DNA from: Begonia masoniana
Lineage: Eukaryota > Streptophyta > Magnoliopsida > Cucurbitales > Begoniaceae
Length of the DNA stretch: 64,000 nt
Assembly: GCA_022432975.1 (NCBI GenBank)
Contig: CM039508.1
Span: 44,295,646 to 44,359,645, forward strand
Direction: 5' to 3'
Of the stretch, positions 12,016-24,500 are shown piece after piece. The notes below the pieces were generated by a model. The model was not told the origin of the DNA and did not search any database. It was given only the letters and a program-made list of their open reading frames with translations. The position numbers were made by a program, and so were the translations under genes. The first letter of the stretch is position 1; each line of letters begins with the position of its first letter.

Positions 12016-14500
12016 CAAATCATTCTTGATGGTCTAAAGAGAGCAACATAGTTTTAATCATATGTAACTGCACGATTACATTATCGATGTCCCTCTGATC
12101 ACCAAGAGATTCCATAGAATATGCCACGCCAAGCTTTTACAGTGAAACCAAACAGTTTACCATTTTCTGATCAATCAATTGGTCTCATGGAAGATAAAAG
12201 AATGCTATCGACATTGTCGATCACTTGACTCGACAAAGCCATATCAACGTAAGAATGTAGATTGAGTCCTCCTACGAATATCTTATCAGTTGGTCGCTTC
12301 CCTATTATTATTTCCAACAATAGCTACACCTCTTACCCTTAGGTGAAACTTCACTTCCTTATCCATTTTCTATATTTTAAAAAAAATCCATCAAATATAG
12401 ATGATTAATGACTAATATCATTGAAAACTTAGGATTTTCCCAACTAGTTTGTACCAGGAGCAGCATATCCTATCGTTCCTTGAATGACAATAGAGCTAGA
12501 TTCACAAACTTTGGTGTAGTCTGTAATAAGTTTAGCAAGTCCAAAATCTCCATTTGATGTGAAATATAAGAATTTTATGTTTTTCAAACGACCTATTCAA
12601 TAGGGTATGATTCCCTCTGATAGGTTACGACCAATCGAAAGAATTTCCAACGAGATTAGATTTGCTATGGCAGAAGGTATGACTCTTCTGATGCTGTTAT
12701 CATTAAATGCAAGACGTTTGAGCCCGGAAATAGATAATATCTGGTTATAAAGTTTTCAACCAACATGTTATGACTAAGATGGAGATAAATGAGGTTGGAG
12801 CAATAAGAAAGATTTCTAAGAATCTCTTCGCCTCATAAATTGTTTCTTACGAACAAAACTTGCACTCTAGTTAAACGACCGATCTCCTCGGATATTCTTC
12901 CATGAAGGGTATTGTTTTGCAAATTCAAATATTTGAGGAAAGTGAGGTTTCCCACCGAAGAAGATAGAGAACCCACCAAGCGTTTAGAAGAGAGCTATAA
13001 AATGGTGACTCGTTAGTGGCCACGACAACATGTGATTCCTTCACATTGGCAAAAATGGAGAGAATCATTCGATGAATGAAGAGCTCCAAGAGGATCATCT
13101 TCAACCATTAATTTAAAGGCCAACAAGGCATGACCATCAGTGGAATCATTTGTGTAAATGCAAAGATATTACATATATGTTGGTATTGATTTTTTGGCAA
13201 TATATATTTATGGAGATAATATTTTATTTCACTATTTTTCAAAGTGATAATTTATTTCTTGGTAATCAAGAAATATTATATTCAAATTATTAGATGAATG
13301 CATATTGAAGATCATGAAGATTTGTGAAAGAGAAAAATAAGGAAACGTGTGGATAAGGAAAGTTGTCGAAAAATCTAAAAGCACTTGATTTTTGGAAAAC
13401 TTTGTTATAGTAAGCCGATTTGATCAAGATTTGTTAAATACTATCAGGCTTCGAGATCACATGAATCATGGGATGATTTCTTAAGTTTTTTTTATCTATA
13501 TTCAAGTAGTTATCGGAACTTTCCTAAAATGTCACACAAGGTGCCACTTAACATATTTGTTGAGATTTGGTTTCCTTATTCCTTGCGTCGATTAATCTTA
13601 TTTGGTAATTGAATTAAATCGAATACATGAGAATTACCAATGATATTTAAGCGTTCGTTTCTGTGGAAGCGACTGAAGGATTTTTATTATTCTTGAGAGA
13701 AGTTTTCTTCTTCATTGAGCCGTCACTATTCTTTCTTTCTCTACGCTTCTGCGTATGAGTTTGTGTTCATTCAGTTCGTGAATGATTATTTTACACACTC
13801 TTTTTGTAATAGGAGACAACGACTTGGTGTTCCAGACGGTGTCATAGGAGGCAATCTTTTTGTTTTTCATTTAAACTCAATCTCGGGAGAAGGTTGCATT
13901 CGAAGTCGGGAGGAGTTCTGTTTATCGACAAAGGGAGCTTGTCATTTTGATAGTGGGCAAGGAGATCTTGCCATAACACGGATTCCGAGAGGAGTCATCA
14001 ACAACAAGGGGATCTTGTTGCTTTCTAGATCTTATGAGAGATCGATCTTAAGTCGAGGGGAGCTCGCAAAAACAGTTTCATTGGGGAAGTTAGGAAGAGG
14101 CGGTGCAAAGATAAGAGAGAGTCTTTATTTGTATAAGTCTGGTTGTTTTGTAACTTTGTGAACTCGTGAAATGTTTATATCTGGGCGTGGCCCCATAGAC
14201 GTAGGCGAATTGCCGAACTGCGTTACCAACCTCCTGTCTCGTTAATTTTCGCATATTTATAATTGTCCATCATTGCATTAATTATAAGTGTCACACGTAA
14301 CACCCTGTGTGATATCGCATAACTGATCTTAATCTTTCAATTTACATAAGAGGCCCTAGCCCTTGGAAGCATGACAAGTGAATCTCTGATTATGAAGAAC
14401 ATGAAGAAGAAATCAGAAAAAGTTGCAAATAAAGAGAAATAGATTGGACTATTACCATCGTTGCTTCCTTGAACCAACGACAAAGATGCATCCCATATGT
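12016..14500 (-). pseudogene. LRR receptor kinase copy E, heavily degraded
   Basis: Minus-strand remains of the same gene as the intact copy C. 12016-12365 matches the second exon (kinase C-lobe, GKRPTD region). 12448-12560 matches the activation-segment end of exon 1. At about 12575 the sequence jumps to the N-terminal LRRs and LRRNT (matching copy C 23960-24540), so the middle LRRs, transmembrane segment and most of the kinase N-lobe are deleted. The signal-peptide region is found only after a 1.1-kb insertion, at about 14345-14490. There are many frameshifts and stops. It cannot encode a receptor. Confidence 0.85.
13178..14302 (+). mobile_element. probable Ty1/Copia solo LTR inside copy E
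   Basis: An approximately 1.1-kb insertion splits the signal-peptide part of copy E. It starts TGTTGGTATTG and ends ACACGTAACA, and its right part (GTGGCCCCATAGACGTAGG...) resembles the U5 side of Copia LTRs. No matching target-site duplication was found at these limits (ATATA against CCCTG), so the exact ends are uncertain. It contains a 148-codon open frame (13715-14161) that I regard as chance. Confidence 0.5.
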
Positions 14501-14508
14501 CTATAAAC

Positions 14509-15256
14509 TTTGTATTTATTTCAAATCTGAAAAATATATATTATTTTTCTTTGCATTTAGGGATTTTTTTTTTTAAAAAAAACCTTAAGGTTTTGGTTTT
14601 TTAAAAAAAAAACCTTAAGTTTTACTGTTCAACGAAAAAAACCTTAAGGTTTCAAATATAGGCGAAAAAAATCTTCTATTCCGGACTGGGCATCGGCCTA
14701 TACGGAGAGGCCGGCCGGTCCAATTGGACCGGCCGGCCTCCCTTTTTTTTTTACTAAATAAAATGTTAATTTAAAATAAATATCAAACGATATTCAATTT
14801 ACTTGAAATTTTTACCACATGTTTACCACGTTATAGGAAGATCATGTGAAAAGTTTCGTGATTTTCTAACACTTGTACGATTTATTATAATTTTAGTTAA
14901 TTCTTTTATAAAACCGTTATAATAAAACGTACAAGTGTTACAAAATTACGAAAATTCTCAGATTATCTTCCCATGATGTGGCGAACATGTGGTAAAAATT
15001 TTAAGTAAATTGAATATCGTTTGATATTTTTTTAAAATTTATAAATTAATTTTAAAAAAATAATAAACGATATTCAATTTACTTGAATTAATTTTAAACA
15101 AATATCAAACGATATTCAATTTACTTGGAGGTTTTTTTCGCCTATTTTCGAAACCTGGAGGTTTTTTTCGTTGAACAGTAAAACTTAAGGTTTTTTTAAA
15201 AAAAAAACCAAAACCTTTGTATTTATTTCAAATCTGAAAAATATATATTATTTTTC
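14509..15256. repeat. foldback (MITE-like) element flanked by 41-bp direct repeats
   Basis: Direct repeats of 41 bp (14509-14549 and 15216-15256, starting TTTGTATTTATTTCAAATCT) are identical and flank a large inverted repeat. The left arm, with CTTAAGTTTTACTGTTCAACG and AGGCGAAAAAAA, pairs with the right arm near 15120-15200. Inner arms (ATCAAACGATATTCAATTTAC and CATGTGGTAAAAATT) also pair. Nothing coding is seen. A duplication of 41 bp is too long for a usual MITE target site. Confidence 0.7.
14707..14740. repeat. 34-bp perfect GC-rich palindrome
   Basis: The sequence reads the same on both strands around a central CCAATTGG, with GGCCGGCCGG arms. It lies inside the left half of the foldback element and is sharply GC-rich in an AT-rich region. 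A cruciform or strong hairpin is possible. Confidence 0.85.
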
Positions 15257-15973
15257 AAGCATCTTATAGTCTTGAGCGCCTTAAATTGGCTTTAAAAACA
15301 TGCAGATAAGGCTTCAATGGTGGGTCAGACCAAGACTTTGTCGCCACCACGAAAAGCACAAAGACTTGCTTAATCAATAATTCAAGAGAAGTTCTTAGTT
15401 GATTTCTTCAACATGTTTGGGCTCTTGAAGTCAGTCCACCTGCTTTCAAGACCCTAGAGTCAATGAAATGCCTAGTCGGTATCTTGTTTTGCAAACTAAA
15501 TTTGACTTTTCAAAGTCATTGCACCAAAAAATGGGATTGTGCATTGCATAGTGAATATTTATGCGGACTCGTTCTTCAAACACACCCTTTAGTTGAATTT
15601 CTCGCTATCAAATAACTTAAACACAATGCAAAATACTGAACATTATGAATATAAAAAAAATCCAAGATAATTCAATTGAAAATAAAGATCATTAAAAGAA
15701 TGGAGCTGGAAAAGACTATAAAAAAAATTACAAAAAACATATTTTCAGAAGGTTAATCGGGAAAGTTCTACAAGTAATTGTCTATGGTTGAAATGTAAAA
15801 GAGTCGAACAAGGAAGCTAAACCCTGAAAAAGTGATATATAATATAATTATATGGTGTTTTCATACATAACAACTCCTGCAATAAGATTCAGGCTTTTAA
15901 TGAATAAAGGATTGGGGAGAAAACATACCCATAGTATTGTTTGCGAGGGTATGCATATTGATGAAAGCCTCTT
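15257..15973. other. intergenic segment of the receptor/PPR block
   Basis: No gene. The sequence is homologous, with indels, to 24780-25790 behind intact copy C (for example the words ACTTTTCAAAGTCATTGCACC). It therefore links kinase copy E to PPR pseudogene 1 in the same order as copy C and PPR pseudogene 2. Confidence 0.7.
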
Positions 15974-17330
15974 TTAGTTGACAATCGACGTTTCAAACTG
16001 TGAACCAGTTAATTCATTGACAAAATCAGAGACCCTTTTAAAAGATTTTGCTTGGAAACCATAAATCCTCTGCATTAACAGCATTACCTTTTCTCCAAGA
16101 GTGTCCAAGACCATCAGCAAGAGCTCCATATCACCTTCTACGCACAATCTATCTACAAGTTTATTCACACTCGATCTAAGAGGCAAATAGTTCTTAAATG
16201 CCATCTCATCTAATATTGAAGCAGCCTCCCTGAACCTCATATTTTCACAAAGCCCGTCCAAAAAAGTCATAAATGACACCACGTCCGGGTGACATCCCGC
16301 CTGGGCATATCTTCCAGTAGCTCACTTGCTTCGCACCATTTTCCCTCCCTGCACAGATTGGCAATAATGAGATTGAAACTTGTTACATCTGGCTTACACC
16401 CCTTCTCCACCATACGATCGATCTAATATTTTGAAAGCTAATTGAAAATTCCTGTCCTTGCAAAACCACCAATTAATCATAGCATTGTCAGTCACTGTAT
16501 CAGGTTTGCACCCTTTCTCTCTCATTTAATCTAAAAGACGAAAAACCACCTCCTTTCTTCCAACTTTAAAAAGACCAGAAATAAGAGTAAACTGTTGAGT
16601 CTAGCTTTATATTTCTTGTTAACATCTCTTCCTTGAGCTTAAAAGATGAAGTAAGTTCACCAAATCCACAGAGCCCTTTGATTAATATGGTGTATACAAA
16701 TGCATTAGGACAAACCTCTTTCCATGTCCGATTTCAGCTTTAGAGCTTCGCCCAATTTGGAATTCAAGCAAAGCCCATAAATTAAAGTCCCACATGTCAC
16801 CACATTTGGGTTAATCTCCTTGCTCCGCATTTCGTCGATCAGCTGATGTGCAACATTTAAATTTCGATTCAGGCAACTAGCATGGATCAATATACTGTAA
16901 GTACAAGCATCCGGTGTGTCATATTTCGCATTTTCTCAAACTTTCTGCACTTCAAGAGCGCATCCAACAACGAATTAAGGGATTTGACAGTCCGTTGGCA
17001 AAGAAAGGACGAAACCAGTTGATAAACTCGAAATGCTTGAACGCAGAGACGAGCACGGCCGTAAAACGAAATAACATTGCAGAAGAGGATTTCATGAGGA
17101 GCAATTGAAGAAGAACTTCCTCCAATTCGTGGAACATTTTAGCACGGCCGAGCTTGGAAATGATGAAGTCGTAGGAGATGAGTGAATAGCGAAAGGATTT
17201 CTCATTCGAGGTGGGGGTAGCAGGATAAGGGTTCTGGAAGAGTTGAAAAGCAAGTTTCGGGTCCTTCTGAAGACGAAGAAGAGAAAAGAGGCGAAATGGT
17301 AGAGAAATTAAATAAATTTGTTGAAAATAG
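15974..17330 (-). pseudogene. P-class PPR protein pseudogene 1 (At1g53330-like)
   Basis: Minus-strand pieces in several frames give a pentatricopeptide-repeat protein: an N-terminal part (PFRLFSLLRLQKDPKLAF), then VISFYGRARLCVQAF and RTVKSLNSLLDALLKC, then repeats such as INPNVVTCGTLIYGLC, then DGLCENMRFREAASILDEM. PPR proteins of this class bind RNA in organelles. The order matches the Arabidopsis At1g53330 type as I know it. Frameshifts (near 17125, 16730, 16410 and 16310) and stops break the gene. Pseudogene 2 at 29040-30371 is its paralogue. Confidence 0.82.
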
Positions 17331-17389
17331 ATAGAGCCTCTCGCGAAATTGGCTTTTCGATTCGATCAGCTTCATCGCAAACATTCTCA

Positions 17390-17642
17390 GTTGGCATTGG
17401 ATTCCATGGTGATTATGTAGGGAATTAATTTTGAGATTTTTGAGATTAATTTATTTTAAGATTCTACAAAAGATCGCGCTTGATGCTAGGGAAAACATGT
17501 TATTAGTCTAGTGTTAGAAGATTTAAGCTCTAATGATCGCGAATTTTTAATGATATTTCACCAAATAGTGTCAGATAAGAACCATTTGAAAAGAAATCAA
17601 ATACATCTAACCGAACCCATTACTACTTACAAATCATTCTTT
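17390..17642. other. 3' flank of receptor kinase copy A
   Basis: Non-coding. It is closely repeated at 44640-44930 behind copy D, and more distantly behind copies B and C. It marks the kinase-side edge of the duplicated block. Confidence 0.6.
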
Positions 17643-19112
17643 TCAACTTTGATGATCCATGGAGAGCACCGTAGTTTTAATCATATGCAACTCTGCGATA
17701 ACATTCTCGATATCCATCCGATCACAAGGAGACTCCATGGAACATGCGAGGCCAAGCTTTAACAGTGAAACCAAACAGTTCACCGTCATATGATCAATTG
17801 GTATAATGAAAGATAAAAGAACACTATCGACAATGTTGATCATTTGACTCGACAAAGCCATAACAACGTATGAATGTAGATTGAGTTCTCCTACAAACAT
17901 CATATCAGTAGGTCGTTTCCCTGTTATCATTTCCAACAATAATATTCCATAACTATATGTGTCGCCCTTAGTTGAAACATCACTTCCCTGTCCATATTCT
18001 GTATTTAAAAAAAAAATTATGAAAAATAGATGATTGAAAGTTAATAGAATATAAAATTCAAGATTTTCACGTCAAGTTTGTACCTGGAGCAACATATCCA
18101 ACCGTTCCTCGAATGGCAATAGAGTTAGATTCACTAACTTTGGTGTAATCTGTAAGAAGTTTCGCAAGTCCGAAATCTCCAACATGCGCAGTCATACTTT
18201 CATCGAGAAGAATGTTAGATGGCTTTAAATCACAATGAACAACGGAAATATGACAACGATGGTGAAGATAATCAAGCGCTACAGCAACATTGATGGCTAT
18301 ATTTACTCGTTGAAGAAGGTTCAGACATCTTCCTTCATTTAGGTCTTGGTTTCCAGCATGCAACCATGAGTCTAAATTTCCTTTAGGCATGAACTCATAC
18401 ACAATAGCTTTGAAATCATTTCCCTTAAAATCAATGGTGGAGCATGAAGTTATCGTCTTCAGTAGATTTTTATGACGAATAGTCCTCAAAGCTTCGCACT
18501 CAACTGTGAAACTCGACTGCCCCACGAAGCTGAAGGTTGAGAACATTAATGGCTACAATTTGGCCCACTTGTTCTAGGACCCCTTTATAGACTGAGCTAA
18601 AATATTCCTTTCCAATCAAATTGTCCAAAGAAAAGTTATTGGTTGCTTTGAGTAGATCACCATACGACACTTCCATGAAAAGAGATGGCTTTGAGACCAA
18701 TTGACTCTCTTTTGGTTTCCTTCCCATTTTCTTTCCAAACAAAAAGAAGAGTAAGAATGATAATGAAACTAACCCAAACAGAGAAGTACATACTGATATA
18801 ATAATCTTTAGCTTGCGAGACAATTGATGCATTCTCCTTGCTTCATCGAGGCAAATGGGTAGGTTTAGAAACGATGCACCACCACAGAGTTTGATATTTC
18901 CAAGCAATGAGACCGCTGATGCATTTGAAAAAACTCCAGCAATTGGAACCTTGCCATCAAAATTGTTGAAGGATAAATTTAATAAACTCATGGAAAATTT
19001 AGGGAAGTAGTCTGGAATTTGCCCCGATAAATTGTTGGAAGAAATGTCAACTACTCGAATGCCTCGTCGTGAACTAAAGCTTGAAGGAATGGGTCCGTAG
19101 AAGTTGTTGCCT
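17643..19112 (-). pseudogene. LRR-XII receptor kinase copy A, truncated and frameshifted
   Basis: Exon 2 (17643-17998), an intron of about 85 bp and the 3' part of exon 1 (18084-19112) are kept. They encode the last LRR (NNLSGQIPDYF), the transmembrane segment and a non-RD kinase with HCDLKPSN and DFG. All upstream LRRs and the signal peptide are missing; the reading joins 3'-flank-like sequence at 19112. A 2-base loss near 18510 shifts the frame, and the catalytic Lys of VAIK is changed to Asn (VAIN). Both defects should abolish kinase function. Confidence 0.88.
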
Positions 19113-19574
19113 TGCATGGTGATTTTGCAGGGAATTCAATTTAAGATTTTCGAGACTATTTTCAGATTCTACGAACAATATTACGTTTCCTAGATTGATC
19201 GCTCTTGATGCAATAGAAAATAACATTGTTAGTTGAGTAGATAGTTTCAAGCTATAGTCATCAGGCTCCCCACACTCACTCATCCCAAGAGTCATGCTAG
19301 ATCTGCACATTCATATTTGGTCGAATAGGATGACGATTTTGTGAATTAAATCTGTAAAATATAAATTTGGATCAAACTAGACTTCACAATATACTGATAC
19401 TTATAATGCTTTCATAGGCTTATTTAACGGTATGATTTCCATAAGCACAAATCAGACCTTTTATAGGTTCAAAAATTCATTCAGCGATATTGCTTTGTTT
19501 ATAACGAGAAGTAAAAATATTTAATAGGAAAGCAGAAACATATATTGTTCTTACTCAGTAACAAATCATTATGT
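19113..19574. other. 3'-flank-type spacer between copies A and B
   Basis: Non-coding. It is nearly identical to 21056-21506 apart from single-base differences in short runs, so it is the repeated right half of the 1.93-kb tandem duplication. Confidence 0.7.
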
Positions 19575-21055
19575 TCAATTTTGATGATCCATGGAGAGCA
19601 CCGTAGTTTTAATCATATGCAACTCTGTGATAACATTCTCGATATCCATCCGATCACCAGGAGACTCCATGGAACATGCCAAGCCAAGCTTTAACAGCGA
19701 AACCAAACAGTTCATCGTCTTATGATCAATTGGTATAATGAAAGATAAAAGACCGCTATCGACAATGTTGATCACTTGACCCGACAAAGCCATATCAACG
19801 TAAGAATGTAGGTCGAGTCCTCCTACGAACATCATATCAGTTGGTCGTTTCCCTGTTATCATTTCTAACAATAATATTCCATAGCTATATGTGTCGCCTT
19901 TAGATGAAACACTACTTCCCTGTCCATATTCTACATTTAAAAAAAAAAAAATCATGAAATATAGATGATTAAAGGTTAATATCATTGAAAAATAAGATTG
20001 TCTCGATTAGTTTGTACCTGGAGCAACATATCCAATTGTTCCTCGAATACCAATAGAGTTACATTCACTAACTTTGGTGTGATCCGTAATAAGTTTAGAA
20101 AGTCCGAAATCTCCAACATGGGCAGTCATACTTTCATCGAGAAGAATATTAGATGGCTTTAAATCGCAGTGAACAACTGGAATATGACAATGATGATGAA
20201 GATAATCGAGCGCTACAGCAACATCAATGGCTATATTTACTCGTTGGAGAAGGTTCAAATATTGCCCTTCTTCTAGGTCTTGGCTTCCCGTGTGCAACCA
20301 TGAGTCTAAACTTCCTTTAGGCATGAACTCATACACAATAGCTTTGAAATCATTTCCCTTAAAATCAATGGTGGAGCATGAAGTTATCGTCTTCAGTAGA
20401 TTTCTATGACGAATAGTCCTCAAAGCTTCGCACTCAGCTGTGAAACTCTTGGCTGCTCCACGAAGCTGAAGGTTAAGAACTTTAATGGCTACGTTTGGTT
20501 CACTTGTTGAAGTACTCCTTTATAGACTGAGCTAAAATATCCCTTTCCAATCAAATTGTCAACAGAAAAGTTATTGGTTGCTTTGAGTAGATCACCATAT
20601 GACACTTCCACTAAAAGAGATGGCTTTGAAACCAATTGAGTCTCTTTTGGTTTCCTCCCCATTTTCTTTCCAATAAAAAAGAAGAGTAGGAATGATAATG
20701 AAACTAATCCAAACAGAGAAGTGCATACTAATATAATAATCTTGAGCTTGCGAGTCAATTGAGACATTCTCCTCGCTTCATCGGGGCAGATGCGTAGGTT
20801 TAGAAATGCTGCACCACCGCATAGTTTGATATTTCCACTGCAATGAGACCGCTGATGCATTTGAAAAAACTCCAGCAATTGGAACCTTGCCATCAAATTG
20901 TTGAAGGATAAATTTAATAAACTCATGGAAAATTTAGGGAAGTAGTCTGGAATTTGCCCCGATAAATTGTTGGAAGAAATGTCAACTACTCGAATGCCTC
21001 GTCGTGAACTAAAGCTTGAAGGAATGGGTCCGTAGAAGTTGTTGCCTTGCATGGT
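19575..21055 (-). pseudogene. LRR-XII receptor kinase copy B, hybrid of copies C and A
   Basis: Exon 2 and the kinase part of exon 1 (19575 to about 20838) are almost identical to copy C; the 136-residue exon-2 reading and 138-residue kinase reading are the same. From about 20840 rightwards the sequence instead follows copy A, including the same loss of upstream LRRs. At the join the text has an extra TG (CCACTGCAATG). A missing G near 20505 and a missing A near 20895 shift the frame relative to the parents. It is a truncated product of unequal crossing-over, or an assembly duplication. Confidence 0.85.
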
Positions 21056-21506
21056 GATTTTGCAGGAATTCAATTTAAGATTTTCGAGACTATTTTCAGA
21101 TTCTACGAACAATATTACGTTTCCTAGATTGATCGCTCTTGATGCAATAGAAAATAACATTGTTAGTTGAGTAGATAGTTTCAAGCTATAGTCATCAGGC
21201 TCCCCACACTCACTCATCCCAAGAGTCATGCTAGATCTGCACATTCATATTTGGTCGAATAGGATGACGATTTTGTGAATTAAATCTGTAAAATATAAAT
21301 TTGGATCAAACTAGACTTCACAATATACTGATACTTATAATGCTTTCATAGGCTTATTTAACGGTATGATTTCCATAAGCACAAATCAGACCTTTTATAG
21401 GTTCAAAATTCATTCAGCGATATGCTTTGTTTATAACGAGAAGTAAAAATATTTAATAGGAAAGCAGAAACATATATTGTTCTTACTCAGTAACAAATCA
21501 TTATGT
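21056..21506. other. 3' flank of intact copy C
   Basis: Non-coding spacer with the same sequence as 19113-19574. It presumably contains the 3' UTR and polyadenylation region of the intact receptor gene; I see no second gene. Confidence 0.6.
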
Positions 21507-24500
21507 TCAATTTTGATGATCCATGGAGAGCACCGTAGTTTTAATCATATGCAACTCTGTGATAACATTCTCGATATCCATCCGATCACCAGGAGACTCC
21601 ATGGAACATGCCAAGCCAAGCTTTAACAGCGAAACCAAACAGTTCATCGTCTTATGATCAATTGGTATAATGAAAGATAAAAGACCGCTATCGACAATGT
21701 TGATCACTTGACCCGACAAAGCCATATCAACGTAAGAATGTAGGTCGAGTCCTCCTACGAACATCATATCAGTTGGTCGTTTCCCTGTTATCATTTCTAA
21801 CAATAATATTCCATAGCTATATGTGTCGCCTTTAGATGAAACACTACTTCCCTGTCCATATTCTACATTTAAAAAAAAAAAAATCATGAAATATAGATGA
21901 TTAAAGGTTAATATCATTGAAAAATAAGATTGTCTCGATTAGTTTGTACCTGGAGCAACATATCCAATTGTTCCTCGAATACCAATAGAGTTACATTCAC
22001 TAACTTTGGTGTGATCCGTAATAAGTTTAGAAAGTCCGAAATCTCCAACATGGGCAGTCATACTTTCATCGAGAAGAATATTAGATGGCTTTAAATCGCA
22101 GTGAACAACTGGAATATGACAATGATGATGAAGATAATCGAGCGCTACAGCAACATCAATGGCTATATTTACTCGTTGGAGAAGGTTCAAATATTGCCCT
22201 TCTTCTAGGTCTTGGCTTCCCGTGTGCAACCATGAGTCTAAACTTCCTTTAGGCATGAACTCATACACAATAGCTTTGAAATCATTTCCCTTAAAATCAA
22301 TGGTGGAGCATGAAGTTATCGTCTTCAGTAGATTTCTATGACGAATAGTCCTCAAAGCTTCGCACTCAGCTGTGAAACTCTTGGCTGCTCCACGAAGCTG
22401 AAGGTTAAGAACTTTAATGGCTACGGTTTGGTTCACTTGTTGAAGTACTCCTTTATAGACTGAGCTAAAATATCCCTTTCCAATCAAATTGTCAACAGAA
22501 AAGTTATTGGTTGCTTTGAGTAGATCACCATATGACACTTCCACTAAAAGAGATGGCTTTGAAACCAATTGAGTCTCTTTTGGTTTCCTCCCCATTTTCT
22601 TTCCAATAAAAAAGAAGAGTAGGAATGATAATGAAACTAATCCAAACAGAGAAGTGCATACTAATATAATAATCTTGAGCTTGCGAGTCAATTGAGACAT
22701 TCTCCTCGCTTCATCGGGGCAGATGCGTAGGTTTAGAAATGCTGCACCACCGCATAGTTTGATATTTCCACTCAATGAGACAGCTGACGCATTTGAAAAA
22801 ACTCCAACAACTGGAACCTTGCCATCAAAATTGTTGAATGATAAATTTAATAAACTCATGGAAAATTTCGAGAAGTAGTCTGGAATTTGGCCTGATAAGT
22901 TGTTGGAAGAAAGGTCAAGTTCTCTAATGCCTTGTAATGAACTAAAGCTTGATGGAATGGGTCCGTGGAAGTTGTTGTCTTGCATGGCGAGATATTCCAG
23001 GCTTACGCAACTCCCTAATTCACTGGGAAGTGTTCCTGAAAAATCATTGTAAGATAAATCCAAATAAGTCGTGGTTTTTAAATTACCAATTTCATGAGGT
23101 AATTCTCCACTGAGTTTGTTTTGAGATAAATCCAATAATTCTCCTAATCGCGTAAGGGAAAATACTTGCTTAGGAATGACGCCACTAAGGCTATTATTAC
23201 GAAACGACAAGAATGTTAATTGGTTGCAATTTCCGATACTCGCAGGAATAGCACCATGAAATTTGTTATTATGCAAGTCAAGGGTAATCAATCTCGTTAA
23301 GTTTCCTAAAGTCTTTGGAATTTCTCCTGTAAGGGTGTTCCATCCACCAGCAAGAACTCCTAAATTTTGAAGTTTGCCTATTTCCTTGGGCAAGTTTCCT
23401 TGAAAATCATTATCTTCCAAGCCTAGCACATTTAAGCTCACAAGGTTTCCTAAACCCAATGGAATTTCACCAAACAATCTATTTCTTCCCAATGTCAACA
23501 CTGTGAGTTGATTAGATAGGTTGGCAAGTGAACTAAGAATAATGCCTCTAAAACGATTGTTGCTTAGACTTAGTTTGAATAAGCGACTACAATTGGCTAA
23601 TGAATTGAGAAAATTCAAATCGTCAGAATCTCCATTTCCAAGATTATTAGAACCCAAAACAAGCGTTGTCAAATTTTTCATGTCACCAAACTTGACTCCC
23701 ACCTTGCCAAAAAAGTTGTTCCTGCTCAGCTGGAGATCCTTGAGATTGGAAGCATTGGAAAAAGAAAGAGGAATGAGACCAGTAAAGTTGTTTATGGCCA
23801 CTCCGAAGCGTATGAGGTTAGGAAAAGAGAGGCCTATATTTGGTGAAAGGCTTCCATGAAGTTGATTTTCTGTAAGAGACATTATTTCGACCAAGGAAAG
23901 ATTGTAGATTGATGAGGGTAAGGTCCCCGAAAGTCCATTGACATGGAGTGCTAAAACTTTCAAGTTTTTCAAACAACCTATTGAAGAGGGTATGCTTCCC
24001 TCTAAGAGATTATCGCCAATCAAAAGAATTTCCAACGAGGTTAGATTTGCTATGGCAGAAGGTATGACTCCTCTAATGTTGTTATCTTCAAATCCAAGAC
24101 GTTTAAGTCCAGAGATAGATAATATGTGGTTTGGAAAGTTTCCGACCAACTTGTTCAAACTAAGAGAGAGATAAATGAGGTTGGTGCAGCGAGAAAGATT
24201 GCTAGGAATCTCTCCATCTAATGAATTGTTTATTAAGAACAAACTTTGCAGTCTTGTTAAACGACCGATCTCCTGAGGTATTTTGCCATGAAATGTGTTG
24301 TTTTCCAAATACAAATGTCTGAGGAAAGTTAGATTTCCCAACGTAGGAGACAGAGAACCCATCAAGCTTTTAGAAGCGAGGTCTAAAACGGTGACTCGTT
24401 GATGGCGACGACCACAAGTGATTCCTTCCCATTTGCAAAAATGGAGAGAATCATTCCATGAATTAAGAGCTCCAAGAGGGTCACCTGCAACCATTACTTT

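Noticed and set aside
13715..14161. 148-codon open frame on the plus strand
   Set aside because: It lies within a probable Copia LTR, starts at a non-ATG-like position and matches no domain I know.
19074..19310. 78-codon minus-strand frame repeated in copy B (MCRSSMTLG...)
   Set aside because: It is 3'-flank sequence of the neighbouring kinase copy, duplicated with it, not an N-terminal extension of the receptor.
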